From: Halorussus pelagicus
GTDB taxonomy: Archaea > Halobacteriota > Halobacteria > Halobacteriales > Haladaptataceae
Reading direction: 5' to 3'
Length of the DNA stretch: 64,000 bases
Assembly (NCBI RefSeq): GCF_004087835.1
Contig: NZ_CP035119.1
Span: 1,674,001-1,738,000 of the forward strand
In this document: positions 16,801 through 25,510 of the stretch, in pieces
Numbering within the stretch: position 1 is the first letter of the stretch
Layout of the letters: the number at the start of each line of letters is the position of its first letter
The notes under the pieces: generated by a model
The model's input: only the letters and a program-made list of their open reading frames with translations
Database searches by the model: none
Told to the model about the DNA's origin: nothing
Program-made: the position numbers and the translations under genes

Positions 16801-17445
16801 TTAAACGTCGAACAACCCTTCTACGTCCTCTTCTTTGTGGTCTCGCTTGCCGACCGCGCCCTCCATGCGTTGGAAGATGATACCGCGATTCGCGGGGTCG
16901 CGCGCGAAGTCCATCACGAACGTCACGAACGGACTGGTCGCTTTCTCGCCGTTGAGGTCGTCGCGGGCGTACTCGGCCGCCTTCGCCACGATTTCCTCGT
17001 CGTAGCCGTACTCCTCGGCCAGAACTCCCGCAACGACCGCGCTGGTCTCGAAGCGTAGGTCCTCGGGGCGGAGCGCGACGCCCTCGTGAGTCAGTTTAGG
17101 CGGCGCGGCGCGCTCGACGTGTTCGGGGTCGGCCGCGACCTCTCGGAGATACGCCCGCACTTCGCCGACGTTCACCTCGCGGTAGTTGGCCGGAAGGTCC
17201 GCGAGGTAGCCCGCGCCGCTCTCGGCGAGACCCCGGACGCCCGCCCAGTTCGCGCTCTGAGCGTGGTGGACAGCCGCAGTGAACTGGATGAGACCGTGGA
17301 GCAGTCGCTCGTCGTCGGTGCCCGTATCGAGTTCGAGCCAGCGGTCCTCCCACGCGTCGTGGGCCGCGTGAAACTCGCCGTCGTTGTAGATGGCGATTCC
17401 GGCCCGGAGATAGTCGCGTTGCCCCTCCCGGAGATGATCATCCAT
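16801..17445 (-). CDS. DUF309 domain protein
   Basis: A 214-residue protein whose N-terminal half has the DUF309 signature AGIAIYNDGEFHAAHDAWED followed by RLLHGLIQFTAAVHHAQSANW, a small helical domain found in archaea and bacteria with no assigned activity. The C-terminal part (about 120-214) is haloarchaeal and acidic. ATG 17445 begins the conserved helix; the frame is open upstream but runs into the repeat region at 17542-17658. Function unknown. Confidence 0.85.
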   Translation of the reverse strand: MDDHLREGQRDYLRAGIAIYNDGEFHAAHDAWEDRWLELDTGTDDERLLHGLIQFTAAVHHAQSANWAGVRGLAESGAGYLADLPANYREVNVGEVRAYLREVAADPEHVERAAPPKLTHEGVALRPEDLRFETSAVVAGVLAEEYGYDEEIVAKAAEYARDDLNGEKATSPFVTFVMDFARDPANRGIIFQRMEGAVGKRDHKEEDVEGLFDV

Positions 17446-17541
17446 GCGACCCGATTGGGCGTCGGCGAGCAAGTGCGTTCGGACTCGAAAGTGGCAACTG
17501 AATATCTTTACGATGACGTTCTCACGATAGCAATAACGCTT

Positions 17542-17658
17542 CGCTCGTCGTCGTTGCGTCGCGGCAGAAACGTCCTGACGGAGTTTCACGCGAGCGAAGC
17601 GAGCGTGAAGCACGTCAGGTCGTGAACGAAGTGAACGTCCTGACGGAGATTTGAACTC
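17542..17658. repeat. 117-base direct repeat, copy 1 (carries a tRNA-Arg 3' end)
   Basis: This block is repeated at 17762-17878, offset 220, with a single difference (GAGCGAAGC here, GAGCAAAGC there). Its last 23 bases (17636-17658) are a copy of the 3' end of the minus-strand tRNA-Arg, covering the acceptor and T arm. It contains inner inverted repeats around GCGAAGCGAGC. Confidence 0.9.
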
Positions 17659-17727
17659 GCCGAGACGGTCCGGGCGTGTGGCGCTTCGCGCCATTCCGGG
17701 CATGCGACCCGTCTGCTCGAATCTCCG
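17659..17727. other. tRNA-flank element, Arg copy
   Basis: Begins GCCGAGACGGTCC and ends GGGCATGCGACCCGTCT plus GCTCGAATCTCCG. The end is an inverted, slightly changed copy of the T-arm fragment that precedes the element, so the whole can fold back on itself. A related element lies beside tRNA-Lys at 54668-54730. Confidence 0.55.
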
Positions 17728-17761
17728 TAGTTGGAGTTTCCGCGACGCGGACGACTCGCTC

Positions 17762-17878
17762 CGCTCGTCGTCGTTGCGTCGCGGCAGAAACGTCCTGACG
17801 GAGTTTCACGCGAGCAAAGCGAGCGTGAAGCACGTCAGGTCGTGAACGAAGTGAACGTCCTGACGGAGATTTGAACTC
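17762..17878. repeat. 117-base direct repeat, copy 2 (overlaps tRNA-Arg)
   Basis: Second copy of 17542-17658. Its right end lies inside the intact tRNA-Arg gene, so the duplication breakpoint falls in the T arm. The 103 bases between the copies hold the tRNA-flank element and a short GC-rich stretch. Confidence 0.9.
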
Positions 17879-17928
17879 CGGTCCCTGGCTCCGCAAGCCA
17901 AGAGGATAGTCCACTACCCTATCAGGAC
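17856..17928 (-). tRNA. tRNA-Arg (anticodon GCG)
   Basis: The minus strand folds into a full cloverleaf. The acceptor GTCCTGA pairs with TCAGGAC. The anticodon stem TTGGC/GCCAG (first pair T-G) encloses the loop TTGCGGA with anticodon GCG. The T arm is CGGAG-TTCAAAT-CTCCG, with discriminator base G. No intron and no encoded CCA. The 3' end is duplicated downstream of the gene (17636-17658). Confidence 0.93.
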
Positions 17929-18057
17929 TCATCTCTACGTATGCCGGTTATACTAATAGGGGTTACGGTCTGACCGCGTAGTGGCACGGTTACACACGCT
18001 AAAATCGCTATTTTTCCATCCGTGAAGCATATGAAACACGCTTCCGTGTCACTTCGT

Positions 18058-18666
18058 ATGAACCGACGCGACATGCTCGCTCGATTCGGCGGTGTCCTCG
18101 CTATCGGCTCGTTCGGGGGCTGTCTCGGACAAGACCCGAACGGCGCGGGAGACGGCGGAGACGCGACCAGCGAGACGACGACTGAGGAAATGACGACCAG
18201 CGAGACGACGACTGAAGAGATGACGACCGAGGAAACGACGACCGAAGAGACTGCTACTGACAGTCGCCAAACCACCGACGAGACGCGGACGACCGACGAC
18301 CAGCAGGGCGCGCTGGCCGGGACAACCTTCGAGGTGGTCAACTCCGGGTGCGGACAGCCACGGAGCGAGGCCAGCGTTGCGTTCGGCGACGACGGGTCGT
18401 CGGTCGTCGTCACTGGGACGATCTCGGGGGCGAACGGCTGTTACACCGCTAAACTGGCCAATTCGAGCTACGACGCCGAGACCGGCGCGCTCGACCTGAC
18501 CGTTGTTTCGATGGCGAAAGAGGGAACCGCGGTGTGTGCCCAGTGCATCGCCGAAATCGAGTACGAGGCCACCGTCTCGTTCGCCGACGATGGTCCCGCG
18601 AGCGTGTCCGTGACCCACTCCGGGATGGGCGAGTCGAAGACTGTCGCCACCGCCGAGTCCTCGTGA
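18058..18666 (+). CDS. Tat-type lipoprotein with Thr/Glu-rich linker
   Basis: A 202-residue exported protein. The N-terminus NRRDMLARFGGVLAIGSFGG followed by Cys at residue 22 is a twin-arginine signal with a lipobox. A linker of repeated SETTTEEMTT/EETTTEE units (about residues 38-80) spaces a C-terminal domain of about 115 residues, which has four cysteines (in SGCGQP, NGCYT, VCAQCIAE) and alternating beta-like hydrophobics. It is probably anchored outside the membrane. Upstream ATG and GTG codons at 18031 and 18022 would only lengthen the basic n-region. Function unknown. Confidence 0.85.
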   Translation: MNRRDMLARFGGVLAIGSFGGCLGQDPNGAGDGGDATSETTTEEMTTSETTTEEMTTEETTTEETATDSRQTTDETRTTDDQQGALAGTTFEVVNSGCGQPRSEASVAFGDDGSSVVVTGTISGANGCYTAKLANSSYDAETGALDLTVVSMAKEGTAVCAQCIAEIEYEATVSFADDGPASVSVTHSGMGESKTVATAESS

Positions 18667-18856
18667 CGATTGCCGGAGACGAGGACGAACGTTTATATAC
18701 GGAGACGGGACCAGTTCGGCCCGTGACTCGCCGACCGCCGCAACGAAACGCCGGACCGACGGGCGCGCCGGAATCGCCCGACGAGAGCGAGGTTCGTCCG
18801 CGCTCTCTCCAAAGACAATGCTTAAGCGCGGGCCACCCCTGCGCTATGATACGATT

Positions 18857-20326
18857 ATGGGCGCGATAGAGGACGTTCACGCCGACCTCGACGCCGACGT
18901 ATCTCTCGAGGAGTTCCGCGAGGCGGTCGAGGAGAAGGTCGAGCAGATGGGGGGTCTCGCCGACGAAGAGACGGCCGCGATGCTCATCGCCCACGAGTTA
19001 GACGAGGAGGGCGGGGAGGTCGAGACCGTTGCCGACATCGAACCGGGCATGGAGGAGGTCAAGTTCGTCGCCAAGGTCGTCGGCATCGGCGACGTGCGCA
19101 CCTTCGAGCGCGACGACGAGGACCGCGAGGACGGCCGGGTTCTCAACGTCGAAGTCGCCGACGAGACCGGGTCGATTCGCATCACCTTCTGGGACCAGCA
19201 GGCCGACGCAGGCGAGGAAGAACTCGAAGTCGGCGACGTGCTTCGCATCGCTGGCCGCCCCAAGGAGGGCTACAACGGCGTCGAAGTCAACGTTAACGAC
19301 GCCGAGGCCGACGAGGAGACCGAGGTGGATGTTCCGGTGCAGGACACCTACCGCGTCGAAGACCTCTCGCTGGGCGTCTCAGACGTGAACCTCCGCGGGA
19401 AGGTGCTGGACACCGACGAGGTGCGGACCTTCGACCGCGACGACGGCTCTGAGGGGAAGGTCGCCAACCTCAAACTCGGCGACGAGACCGGCCGCATTCG
19501 GGTGACGCTCTGGGACGAGCGCACCGAGCGCGCCGAGGAACTCGACCCCGGCGTCTCCGTCGAAGTCGTGGACGGCTACGTCCGGGAGCGCGACGGGAGT
19601 CTGGAACTCCACGTCGGCAACCGCGGCGCGGTCGAGGAGATAGACGAAGACGTGTCCTACGAACCGGAGACCGCCGACATCGCCGACCTCGAAATCGGCG
19701 ACGACGCGGACATCGGCGGCGTCGTGCGCTCGACCGACCCCAAGCGCACCTTCGACCGCGACGACGGCTCTGAGGGACAGGTCCGGAACGTCCGCGTGCA
19801 GGACGAAACCGGCGACCTCCGGGTCGCGCTCTGGGGCGAGAAGGCCGACGTGGATGTCGCGCCGGGCGACGAAATCCAACTCGCCGACGTGGAGATTCAG
19901 GACGGATGGGAGGACGACATCGAGGGGTCGGCCGGGTGGCAGTCCACCGTGACCGTCCTCGGCGAGGCCGACCCCGGCACGGGGTCGGCCGGAAGCGGCG
20001 CTGGCGGCGGTGACGCTGGCGGGAGCGGCGACGACTCCGGAAGTGACAGCACGGGACTCGACGCCTTCGGCGGCGACGGCGCAAGCGCGTCCGGGTCGGA
20101 CGCCGCGAGCGGTGAAACTGCGGACGGCGGACACGCGAACGCTGGAGGCGGCGAGTTCGTGGAGTTCACCGGCACCGTCGTGCAGGCTGGCGACCCGATA
20201 ATTCTGGACGACGGCGAGGAGACGGTCAGCGTGGCGTCGAAGAGCGCCGACGTAACGCTCGGCGAGAAAGTGACCGCGCGCGGAGAACTGCGCGACGGCA
20301 CCCTCGACGCCGAGGAGGTAGTCTGA
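18857..20326 (+). CDS. rpa2: RPA-type single-stranded DNA-binding protein with several OB folds
   Basis: A 489-residue protein. After a helical N-terminus (about 1-60) come three similar OB-fold repeats near residues 65-150, 165-260 and 275-370, each with a RTFxRDD...V.N(V/L)...DETG.(I/L)R(I/V) core. A Gly/Ser/Asp-rich linker (about 375-440) leads to a last short OB-like segment (EFVEFTGTVVQAG to the end). This matches the haloarchaeal Rpa2 group, which protects single-stranded DNA in replication and repair. The next genes are histone and HDAC, as in other haloarchaea to my knowledge. A CTTAAG box about 30 bases before supports ATG 18857. Confidence 0.88.
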   Translation: MGAIEDVHADLDADVSLEEFREAVEEKVEQMGGLADEETAAMLIAHELDEEGGEVETVADIEPGMEEVKFVAKVVGIGDVRTFERDDEDREDGRVLNVEVADETGSIRITFWDQQADAGEEELEVGDVLRIAGRPKEGYNGVEVNVNDAEADEETEVDVPVQDTYRVEDLSLGVSDVNLRGKVLDTDEVRTFDRDDGSEGKVANLKLGDETGRIRVTLWDERTERAEELDPGVSVEVVDGYVRERDGSLELHVGNRGAVEEIDEDVSYEPETADIADLEIGDDADIGGVVRSTDPKRTFDRDDGSEGQVRNVRVQDETGDLRVALWGEKADVDVAPGDEIQLADVEIQDGWEDDIEGSAGWQSTVTVLGEADPGTGSAGSGAGGGDAGGSGDDSGSDSTGLDAFGGDGASASGSDAASGETADGGHANAGGGEFVEFTGTVVQAGDPIILDDGEETVSVASKSADVTLGEKVTARGELRDGTLDAEEVV

Positions 20327-20385
20327 ATCTCGACACCGACGTTCTATCGCGCTCTTTCGACACGTCTCTTTTACTCCGCAGGACC

Positions 20386-20434
20386 TCGCGTGCTGGCGTC
20401 ACCGCGCCTCGGGCGCGATGACGCCAGCACGCGA
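20386..20434. terminator. 16-bp perfect hairpin between rpa2 and histone genes
   Basis: The arms TCGCGTGCTGGCGTCA and TGACGCCAGCACGCGA pair perfectly, and the loop holds a further CGCGC/GCGCG stem. It lies 60 bases after the rpa2 stop and 176 before the histone start. It could be a terminator or processed RNA hairpin. The rest of 20327-20609 shows no gene. Confidence 0.5.
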
Positions 20435-20609
20435 CGAGATCAGTAATCGAACTCTCGGACGGCTAAACCGCTCTGCGCCACGAAAAGCAACCGTCCGGCG
20501 CTGAGACGCCGACTGCGGAATCGGAACAACGCCCCACAGAGAAACGCCCGCAGGTTCCTCGAACAACGCTTTGGAAAGAACTAAGGGCGCGAGATTCCCG
20601 GCTTTGGAT

Positions 20610-21041
20610 ATGAGCGTCGAGTTGCCGTTCGCGCCGGTGGACACGATTATCAGACGGAACGCGGGCGATCTCCGAGTCAGCGCCGACGCCGCCGAGGAGT
20701 TGGCGCGTCGGATTCAGGACCGCGGGGCCGAACTCGCCATCGACGCCGCCGAGGAGGCGACCGTTGACGGGCGCAAGACCCTGATGAGCGACGACTTCGG
20801 CGTCGGGCAGGTCGTGGACAAGGAAGACCTCGAACTCCCAGTCGCGCCCGTTGACCGCATCGCGCGCCTCGAAATCGACGACAGTTACCGGGTCGCTATG
20901 GACGCCCGCATCGCGCTGGCGGACATCCTCGAAGACTACGCCGACAACGTCGCCAAGGCCGCTGCCGTCCTCGCGCGCCACGCCGACCGGCGGACGGTCA
21001 AGGCCGAGGACATCGAGACGTACTTCGAACTGTTCGAGTGA
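20610..21041 (+). CDS. hstA: Archaeal histone, fused doublet
   Basis: A 143-residue protein containing two histone folds in one chain (about residues 1-66 and 75-143), beginning LPFAPVDTIIRRNAG and LPVAPVDRIARLEID. Each has the expected three-helix pattern and ends with DDFGVGQVVDKED and VKAEDIETYFELFE. Haloarchaeal histones are doublets of this length. It binds DNA as an intramolecular dimer. The acidic composition is unusual for a histone but normal in haloarchaea. ATG 20610 matches the family start. Confidence 0.95.
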   Translation: MSVELPFAPVDTIIRRNAGDLRVSADAAEELARRIQDRGAELAIDAAEEATVDGRKTLMSDDFGVGQVVDKEDLELPVAPVDRIARLEIDDSYRVAMDARIALADILEDYADNVAKAAAVLARHADRRTVKAEDIETYFELFE

Positions 21042-21199
21042 GCGTTCACTCGTGAGTTCGGAACCGCTCGCCTCCGTCTGCGAGACCGGTCGAAATCGCC
21101 GCCGGGAGCGAAGCGATTAAATTCCGTTGCGTCCGACTAGCGTACGTGCTATCAACTACCGAATCGTGCCTGCCGGTAGGAGCAAGCGACACATAATTC

Positions 21200-22219
21200 A
21201 TGAACTTCGGCTACAGCGAGGACTGTCTCGCCCACGATACGGGTGAGCGCCATCCCGAAACCCCCGACCGACTCCGCGCCATTCAGGAGCGACTGGCCCG
21301 CAAGCACGGCGTCGAATATGTCGATTCGACACCGGCGACCAGCGACTGCGTCGAAGCGGTCCACGACCCCGACTACGTCGCCGAGTTCCGCGAATTCTGC
21401 GACTCGGGCGGCGGCAACTGGGACCCCGACACCGTGGCCGTCGAGGAGACGTGGCAGGCCGCCCTCCAGTCGGCCGGACTGGCCTGCTGGTCGGCCGAGA
21501 CCGCGCTCGACGGAATCGACGGCCGCGACACGCCCTTCTCGCTCGGGCGGCCGCCGGGCCACCACGCGGTCGAAGACGACGCGATGGGCTTTTGCTTTTT
21601 CAACAACGTCGCGGTCGCGGCCCGTCACGTCATCGACCACACCGACTCGGACGCCTCGCGGGTCGCCATCTTCGACTGGGACGTTCACCACGGTAACGGC
21701 ACGCAGGACATATTCTACGAGGCCGACGACGTGTTCTACGCCTCGCTCCACGAGGACGGTCTCTACCCCGGCACGGGCGAACTCGACGAGACCGGTGAGG
21801 GCGCGGGCGCGGGCACGACGCTCAACGTTCCGCTCCCCGCGGGCGCTGGCGACCCGGAGTACCGCGACTCAGTAGACGACCTCGTCGCACCCGCCCTCCG
21901 CGAGTTCGACCCGGACCTGCTACTCGTGAGCGCGGGGTTCGACGCCCACCGTCACGACCCCATCTCCCGGATGCGGGTCTCGACGGAGGGGTACGGTATG
22001 CTCACCGACCGCGTACGGGACCTCACCGACGAGTTGGGCGCGGCGCTCGCGTTCGTCCTCGAAGGCGGATACGGTCTCGACACCCTCTCGGACAGCGTGG
22101 CCGAGGTCCACGAGACCTTCGACGGAAAGCAACCGCTGACGCCCGACGAGGAGGTAAACGACGACGTGCGGGAACTAATCGAGGAGATTCGGGCGTCGCA
22201 TCCGGTTTTCGAGGAGTAG
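21200..22219 (+). CDS. Histone deacetylase family protein (HDAC/AcuC type)
   Basis: A 339-residue zinc hydrolase of the arginase/deacetylase fold. Catalytic elements are all present: RPPGHHAVEDDAMGFCFFNN (His121, His122), FDWDVHHGNGTQDIFY (zinc ligands Asp161, His163), VSAGFDAHRHDP and the late LEGGYGLDTLS. It removes acetyl groups from lysine or small amines. Adjacent to the histone gene, but haloarchaeal histones have few lysines, so the true substrate is open. ATG 21200 gives the typical N-terminus with YSEDCLAHDTGERHPE. Likely its own promoter in the 158-base gap after the histone gene. Confidence 0.93.
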   Translation: MNFGYSEDCLAHDTGERHPETPDRLRAIQERLARKHGVEYVDSTPATSDCVEAVHDPDYVAEFREFCDSGGGNWDPDTVAVEETWQAALQSAGLACWSAETALDGIDGRDTPFSLGRPPGHHAVEDDAMGFCFFNNVAVAARHVIDHTDSDASRVAIFDWDVHHGNGTQDIFYEADDVFYASLHEDGLYPGTGELDETGEGAGAGTTLNVPLPAGAGDPEYRDSVDDLVAPALREFDPDLLLVSAGFDAHRHDPISRMRVSTEGYGMLTDRVRDLTDELGAALAFVLEGGYGLDTLSDSVAEVHETFDGKQPLTPDEEVNDDVRELIEEIRASHPVFEE

Positions 22220-22282
22220 GGCACTACGGTTTCGAAAGTTTATCCGGCACCTTTTCGTCACTTTGGGTTGGAGTAGTCAAAT

Positions 22283-22564
22283 ATGGCTTGGCACATTGCG
22301 GATTCGCCAGAGGACCCACACCGGAGTCAGAGCGAAGCCTTAGAATCTATCGCACGTCGTCGTGGTATTTCCCTCGAAGAACTGGAAGAGCGTCGTCGAG
22401 TGGCAGGTATAGATTCAGATTCGGACGACGACGAGCGCCACAACGGATTTGGAGTCTTCGACGACGAAGACGGCAACGAGTTCGTTTCCGGCGTCAAGGA
22501 AGCCCGCGAGAAACTGGACCGAGATTTCAAACGACGAGCGAAACGTCTTTTCCGCGACCGCTGA
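22283..22564 (+). CDS. Hypothetical small charged protein
   Basis: A 93-residue protein, very rich in Arg, Glu and Asp, with helical stretches SQSEALESIARRRGISLEEL and SGVKEAREKLDRDFKRRAKR. No domain recognised. It lies between the HDAC gene and the convergent metal ATPase gene. Charged periodicity and normal haloarchaeal codon use favour a real gene. Confidence 0.6.
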   Translation: MAWHIADSPEDPHRSQSEALESIARRRGISLEELEERRRVAGIDSDSDDDERHNGFGVFDDEDGNEFVSGVKEAREKLDRDFKRRAKRLFRDR

Positions 22565-22582
22565 ATCCCGAGTCGAAACAAA

Positions 22583-25099
22583 TCACTTCTCCGGGTCCAC
22601 TCCTGCCAGTCGCATCGCGTTACTGGTCACACCCAGACTCATCCCCATGTCGCCGACGACGATGGCCATCGCCACCGAGACGAGTCCGAGGGGTGCGCCG
22701 ACCGCCAGCACCGCCTTGACCGCGAGACTCGCCCAGATGTTCTGGCGGATGACGCGGTTGGCCGTGCGCGCGAGTCGGTAGAGATACGGTACCTTCAGCA
22801 GGTCGTCGCCTAGTAGGGCGATGTCGGCCGTCTCGATGGCGGTGTCGGTCCCGGCCGCGCCCATCGCCACGCCCACCGTCGCGGCGGCCAGCGCGGGCGC
22901 GTCGTTCACGCCGTCGCCGACCATCGCCACCGAGTTGTAGCGCTCGGTCAGTTCGTCAACGGCCTCGACCTTCTGTTCGGGCAGGAGTTCGGCCCGGAAC
23001 TCGCCGACGCCGACCTCCTCGGCCACCGCGCGGGCCGTGCCCTCGTTGTCGCCGGTGAGCATGACCGTCTCGATGCCGAACTCCTGCAGGCGCGCGACGG
23101 TCTTCTTCGCGGCCGGGCGGACCTCGTCGGCGATGGCGAGGACGCCCTCGATTTCCTCGTCGGTGCCGACGAGAACGACTGTCTTGCCCTCGCGCTGGAA
23201 CCGGGGCACCACGTCCGCGAGCAGATCGAGACAGTCCTCGCGGTCGGCGCACTTGCTGTCGGTCGCGTCGGCGACGACCCTGCCACCGTCGGTCGCTCGC
23301 TCACCACCGTCCGTCGAGAGATGGACGTGTTCGAGGTCGAAGCCCAACTCGGAGAACAACGCGGGCTTTCCGGCGTAGTGAGTCACGCCGCCGAGGTCCG
23401 CGCGAACGCCCTTGCCGGTCAGACTCTCGAAGTTCTCGATGGGGCGGTCTTCGCCACCCTCGTCGTGGGGGTCGCCGTGGTCGTGGGCGTACTCGACGAT
23501 GGCCTCGGAGAGGGGGTGTTCGCTCCGGCGTTCGAGGTCGTGGGCACAGCGCAGCAGGTCTTGCTCGTCGTTGCCGTTGAGCGCCACGGCGTCGGTGACG
23601 GTCAACTCGCCCGCGGTCAGCGTCCCGGTCTTGTCGAAGGCGACGGCCTCGACCGCGCCCATCGATTCGAGGTACGGTCCGCCCTTCACGAGGACGCCGT
23701 TCCGGGCCGCGCTCGTGACGCCCGAGACGACCGAGACGGGCGTCGAGATGACGAAGGCGCACGGGCAGGCGACCACCAGGAGCGTCAGGCCGCGAACGAA
23801 CCACTCGCGGAAGGGACCGCCGAGCAGCAGCGGCGGCCCGAACGCGGTCACCAGCGCCCCGACCACGATAATCGGTGTGTAGTAGGCGGCGAACCGCTCG
23901 ATGAACTGCTCGTGGTCGGTCCGGTCGCGCTGGGCGTCGCCGACCAACTCGACGACCTGCGAGAGGGTGGTCTCGTCGGCTTTTGCGGTCGCCTCAACTT
24001 CGAGATACCCCTCTTCGTTGACCGTCCCGGCGTACACCTCCGCGCCGGGAGATTTGTCTACCGGGACGCTTTCGCCCGTGATGGGTGCCTGATTCACCGC
24101 GCTCGCGCCCTCGGTGACTTCGCCATCGACCGGAATCTTCTCACCGGGGCGGACGACGACGGTCTCGCCGACCGCGACCTCTTCGACGGGGACCGTCGTT
24201 TCGCTTCCGTCTCGGCGGACCGTCGCGGTGTCGGGCGAGAGGTCCATCAGTTCCCGGACCGAGTTGCGCGCGCGGTCCATCGAGAAGCGTTCGAGCAGTT
24301 CCGCGACGCTGTAGAGGACCGCGAGCGTCGCGGCCTCGAAGTAGAGACCGACCGCGACCGCCGCGAGGACGCCGACGCCCATCAACAGGTCGATGTCGAG
24401 GCTCAGGGTCTTCGCGGAGTAGTAGCCGTTTCGCAGAATCTCTTGGCCCGCGATTCCGGCCGCGAGCAGGAGGACGACCGCAGAGAGGTGGAACTCGCGG
24501 CCGAGCGCCGAGAACAGCAGGTCGTTCGCGCCCGTCAGCAGGAACTCAAGGGCCATTCCGACGACCATGAGCGCACCTCCGGCCCACGTCTTGAGCGCGC
24601 GCGGACTCGTCCAGACCTCACTCGGTCCGGCCACGTCCGGGCCGCCGCCGTCTGTGGTGTTCTCTACGTCGTAGCCCGCGCCCTCGATTGCGGCGACGAC
24701 GCGCTCGCGGTCGGCATCGCCGGTCACCAGCACCTCGCCGGTCGCTGGCCGTGTCTCGACGGTTTCGACGCCGGTCACGCCGTCGAGTGCCTTCTCGACC
24801 TTGCCCGCACACGAGGGGCAGTCCATCTCGGGGACCGAAAGGCGGAGTTCGGCGTCGTCGTCCGCTCCGGCATCGCCTTCGACCGCGTACCCGGCGGCCT
24901 CCACACGCTCGCGGATGTCGTCTACGTCGGTCGCTTCGCCGTCGTAGGTGACGCGGAGCGTTCCCGTCGTCGGTGCCGGGTCGGTCTCGCGCACGCCGTC
25001 GAGTCGCTCGACGCTCGCGGTTACCTTCCCGGCGCAGGACGGACAGTCCATCTCCGGGACGGAGAGGCGGACGGTCCGTTCGCGCTCGTTGGTAGTCAT
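22583..25099 (-). CDS. Heavy-metal P1B-type ATPase, ZntA-like (Zn/Cd export)
   Basis: An 838-residue metal-exporting ATPase. Two N-terminal HMA domains each carry MDCPSCAGK (Cys19/Cys22 and Cys94/Cys97). The membrane core has the CPC motif in VVACPCAFVISTPVSV, the phosphorylation motif DKTGTLT, the TGES motif ITGES, HP (in RRSEHPLSE) and GDGVNDAPALAAA. The last helix GDMGMSLGVTSNAM with its Asp, and a Lys in the preceding helix, match the Zn/Cd/Pb subgroup (P1B-2) rather than copper pumps. A cysteine-bearing acidic insert (SKCADREDCLD) sits in the nucleotide-binding domain. No metal-regulator gene is adjacent. Confidence 0.9.
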   Translation of the reverse strand: MTTNERERTVRLSVPEMDCPSCAGKVTASVERLDGVRETDPAPTTGTLRVTYDGEATDVDDIRERVEAAGYAVEGDAGADDDAELRLSVPEMDCPSCAGKVEKALDGVTGVETVETRPATGEVLVTGDADRERVVAAIEGAGYDVENTTDGGGPDVAGPSEVWTSPRALKTWAGGALMVVGMALEFLLTGANDLLFSALGREFHLSAVVLLLAAGIAGQEILRNGYYSAKTLSLDIDLLMGVGVLAAVAVGLYFEAATLAVLYSVAELLERFSMDRARNSVRELMDLSPDTATVRRDGSETTVPVEEVAVGETVVVRPGEKIPVDGEVTEGASAVNQAPITGESVPVDKSPGAEVYAGTVNEEGYLEVEATAKADETTLSQVVELVGDAQRDRTDHEQFIERFAAYYTPIIVVGALVTAFGPPLLLGGPFREWFVRGLTLLVVACPCAFVISTPVSVVSGVTSAARNGVLVKGGPYLESMGAVEAVAFDKTGTLTAGELTVTDAVALNGNDEQDLLRCAHDLERRSEHPLSEAIVEYAHDHGDPHDEGGEDRPIENFESLTGKGVRADLGGVTHYAGKPALFSELGFDLEHVHLSTDGGERATDGGRVVADATDSKCADREDCLDLLADVVPRFQREGKTVVLVGTDEEIEGVLAIADEVRPAAKKTVARLQEFGIETVMLTGDNEGTARAVAEEVGVGEFRAELLPEQKVEAVDELTERYNSVAMVGDGVNDAPALAAATVGVAMGAAGTDTAIETADIALLGDDLLKVPYLYRLARTANRVIRQNIWASLAVKAVLAVGAPLGLVSVAMAIVVGDMGMSLGVTSNAMRLAGVDPEK

Positions 25100-25351
25100 T
25101 ACTCGAGAGTAGTCACCAGAAGGTTATTAATTGCACTGTCAGAAAACCGGCCGTGGATGCGATTTCTTAATAATTAAGACGGGCTGAGTTGTTATAGTCT
25201 GTCGGAGCCGCCGTTCCTCTCGTTTCAATTTCACGTTTCGTGCGGCCTGAAACCGTTCACGAGCGTTCATTGCGTTATGAATCGGTCGTAAGCGCGAACT
25301 GTGTTCAACGGTGTGTCTAACTTATTGTGAATTGTCCGCAAGTCTACTCCA

Positions 25352-25468
25352 ATGGGCACCACAGAGATGGTGGCGGAAACGAGGGTCCTGAAAATCGGGG
25401 CCGCAGTGACGCTTCTCGTAGGCGAAGTCCTCGTCGCGCTCGCGCTTCTGGCGTTCGCGTTCGGATAG
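25352..25468 (+). CDS. 38-residue single-helix membrane protein
   Basis: ATG at 25352 opens a 38-codon frame: a short charged start, then one hydrophobic helix (VTLLVGEVLVALALLAFAFG). An AT-rich TAACTTATT box lies about 30 bases upstream, fitting a leaderless transcript. It sits at the 3' side of rnpB on the opposite strand. Function unknown; similar tiny membrane proteins are common in haloarchaea. The rest of 25100-25351 shows no other gene. Confidence 0.45.
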   Translation: MGTTEMVAETRVLKIGAAVTLLVGEVLVALALLAFAFG

Positions 25469-25510
25469 GACGAGGCAGGGCCTCTGAGAGTGACACGCTC
25501 CGGTCGTCCG

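Noticed and set aside
17542-17878. Possible CRISPR array
   Set aside because: Only two copies of a 117-base unit with one spacer-like interval, and the repeat ends in a tRNA gene.
17615-17932. A 105-codon minus-strand frame sharing sequence with a longer frame upstream
   Set aside because: It runs through tRNA-Arg and the 117-base repeat, so the shared peptide is only the repeat translated.
22583-25099. Copper-exporting ATPase (CopA) assignment
   Set aside because: The last helix has the Asp-containing GDMGMSLGVTSNAM pattern and a Lys in the preceding helix, which fit the Zn/Cd subgroup, not the MxxSS pattern of copper pumps.
23321-25177. A 618-codon plus-strand open frame opposite the metal ATPase gene
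   Set aside because: It is the antisense shadow of a gene with complete ATPase motifs; its translation is Arg/Val/Gly-rich and has no domain.
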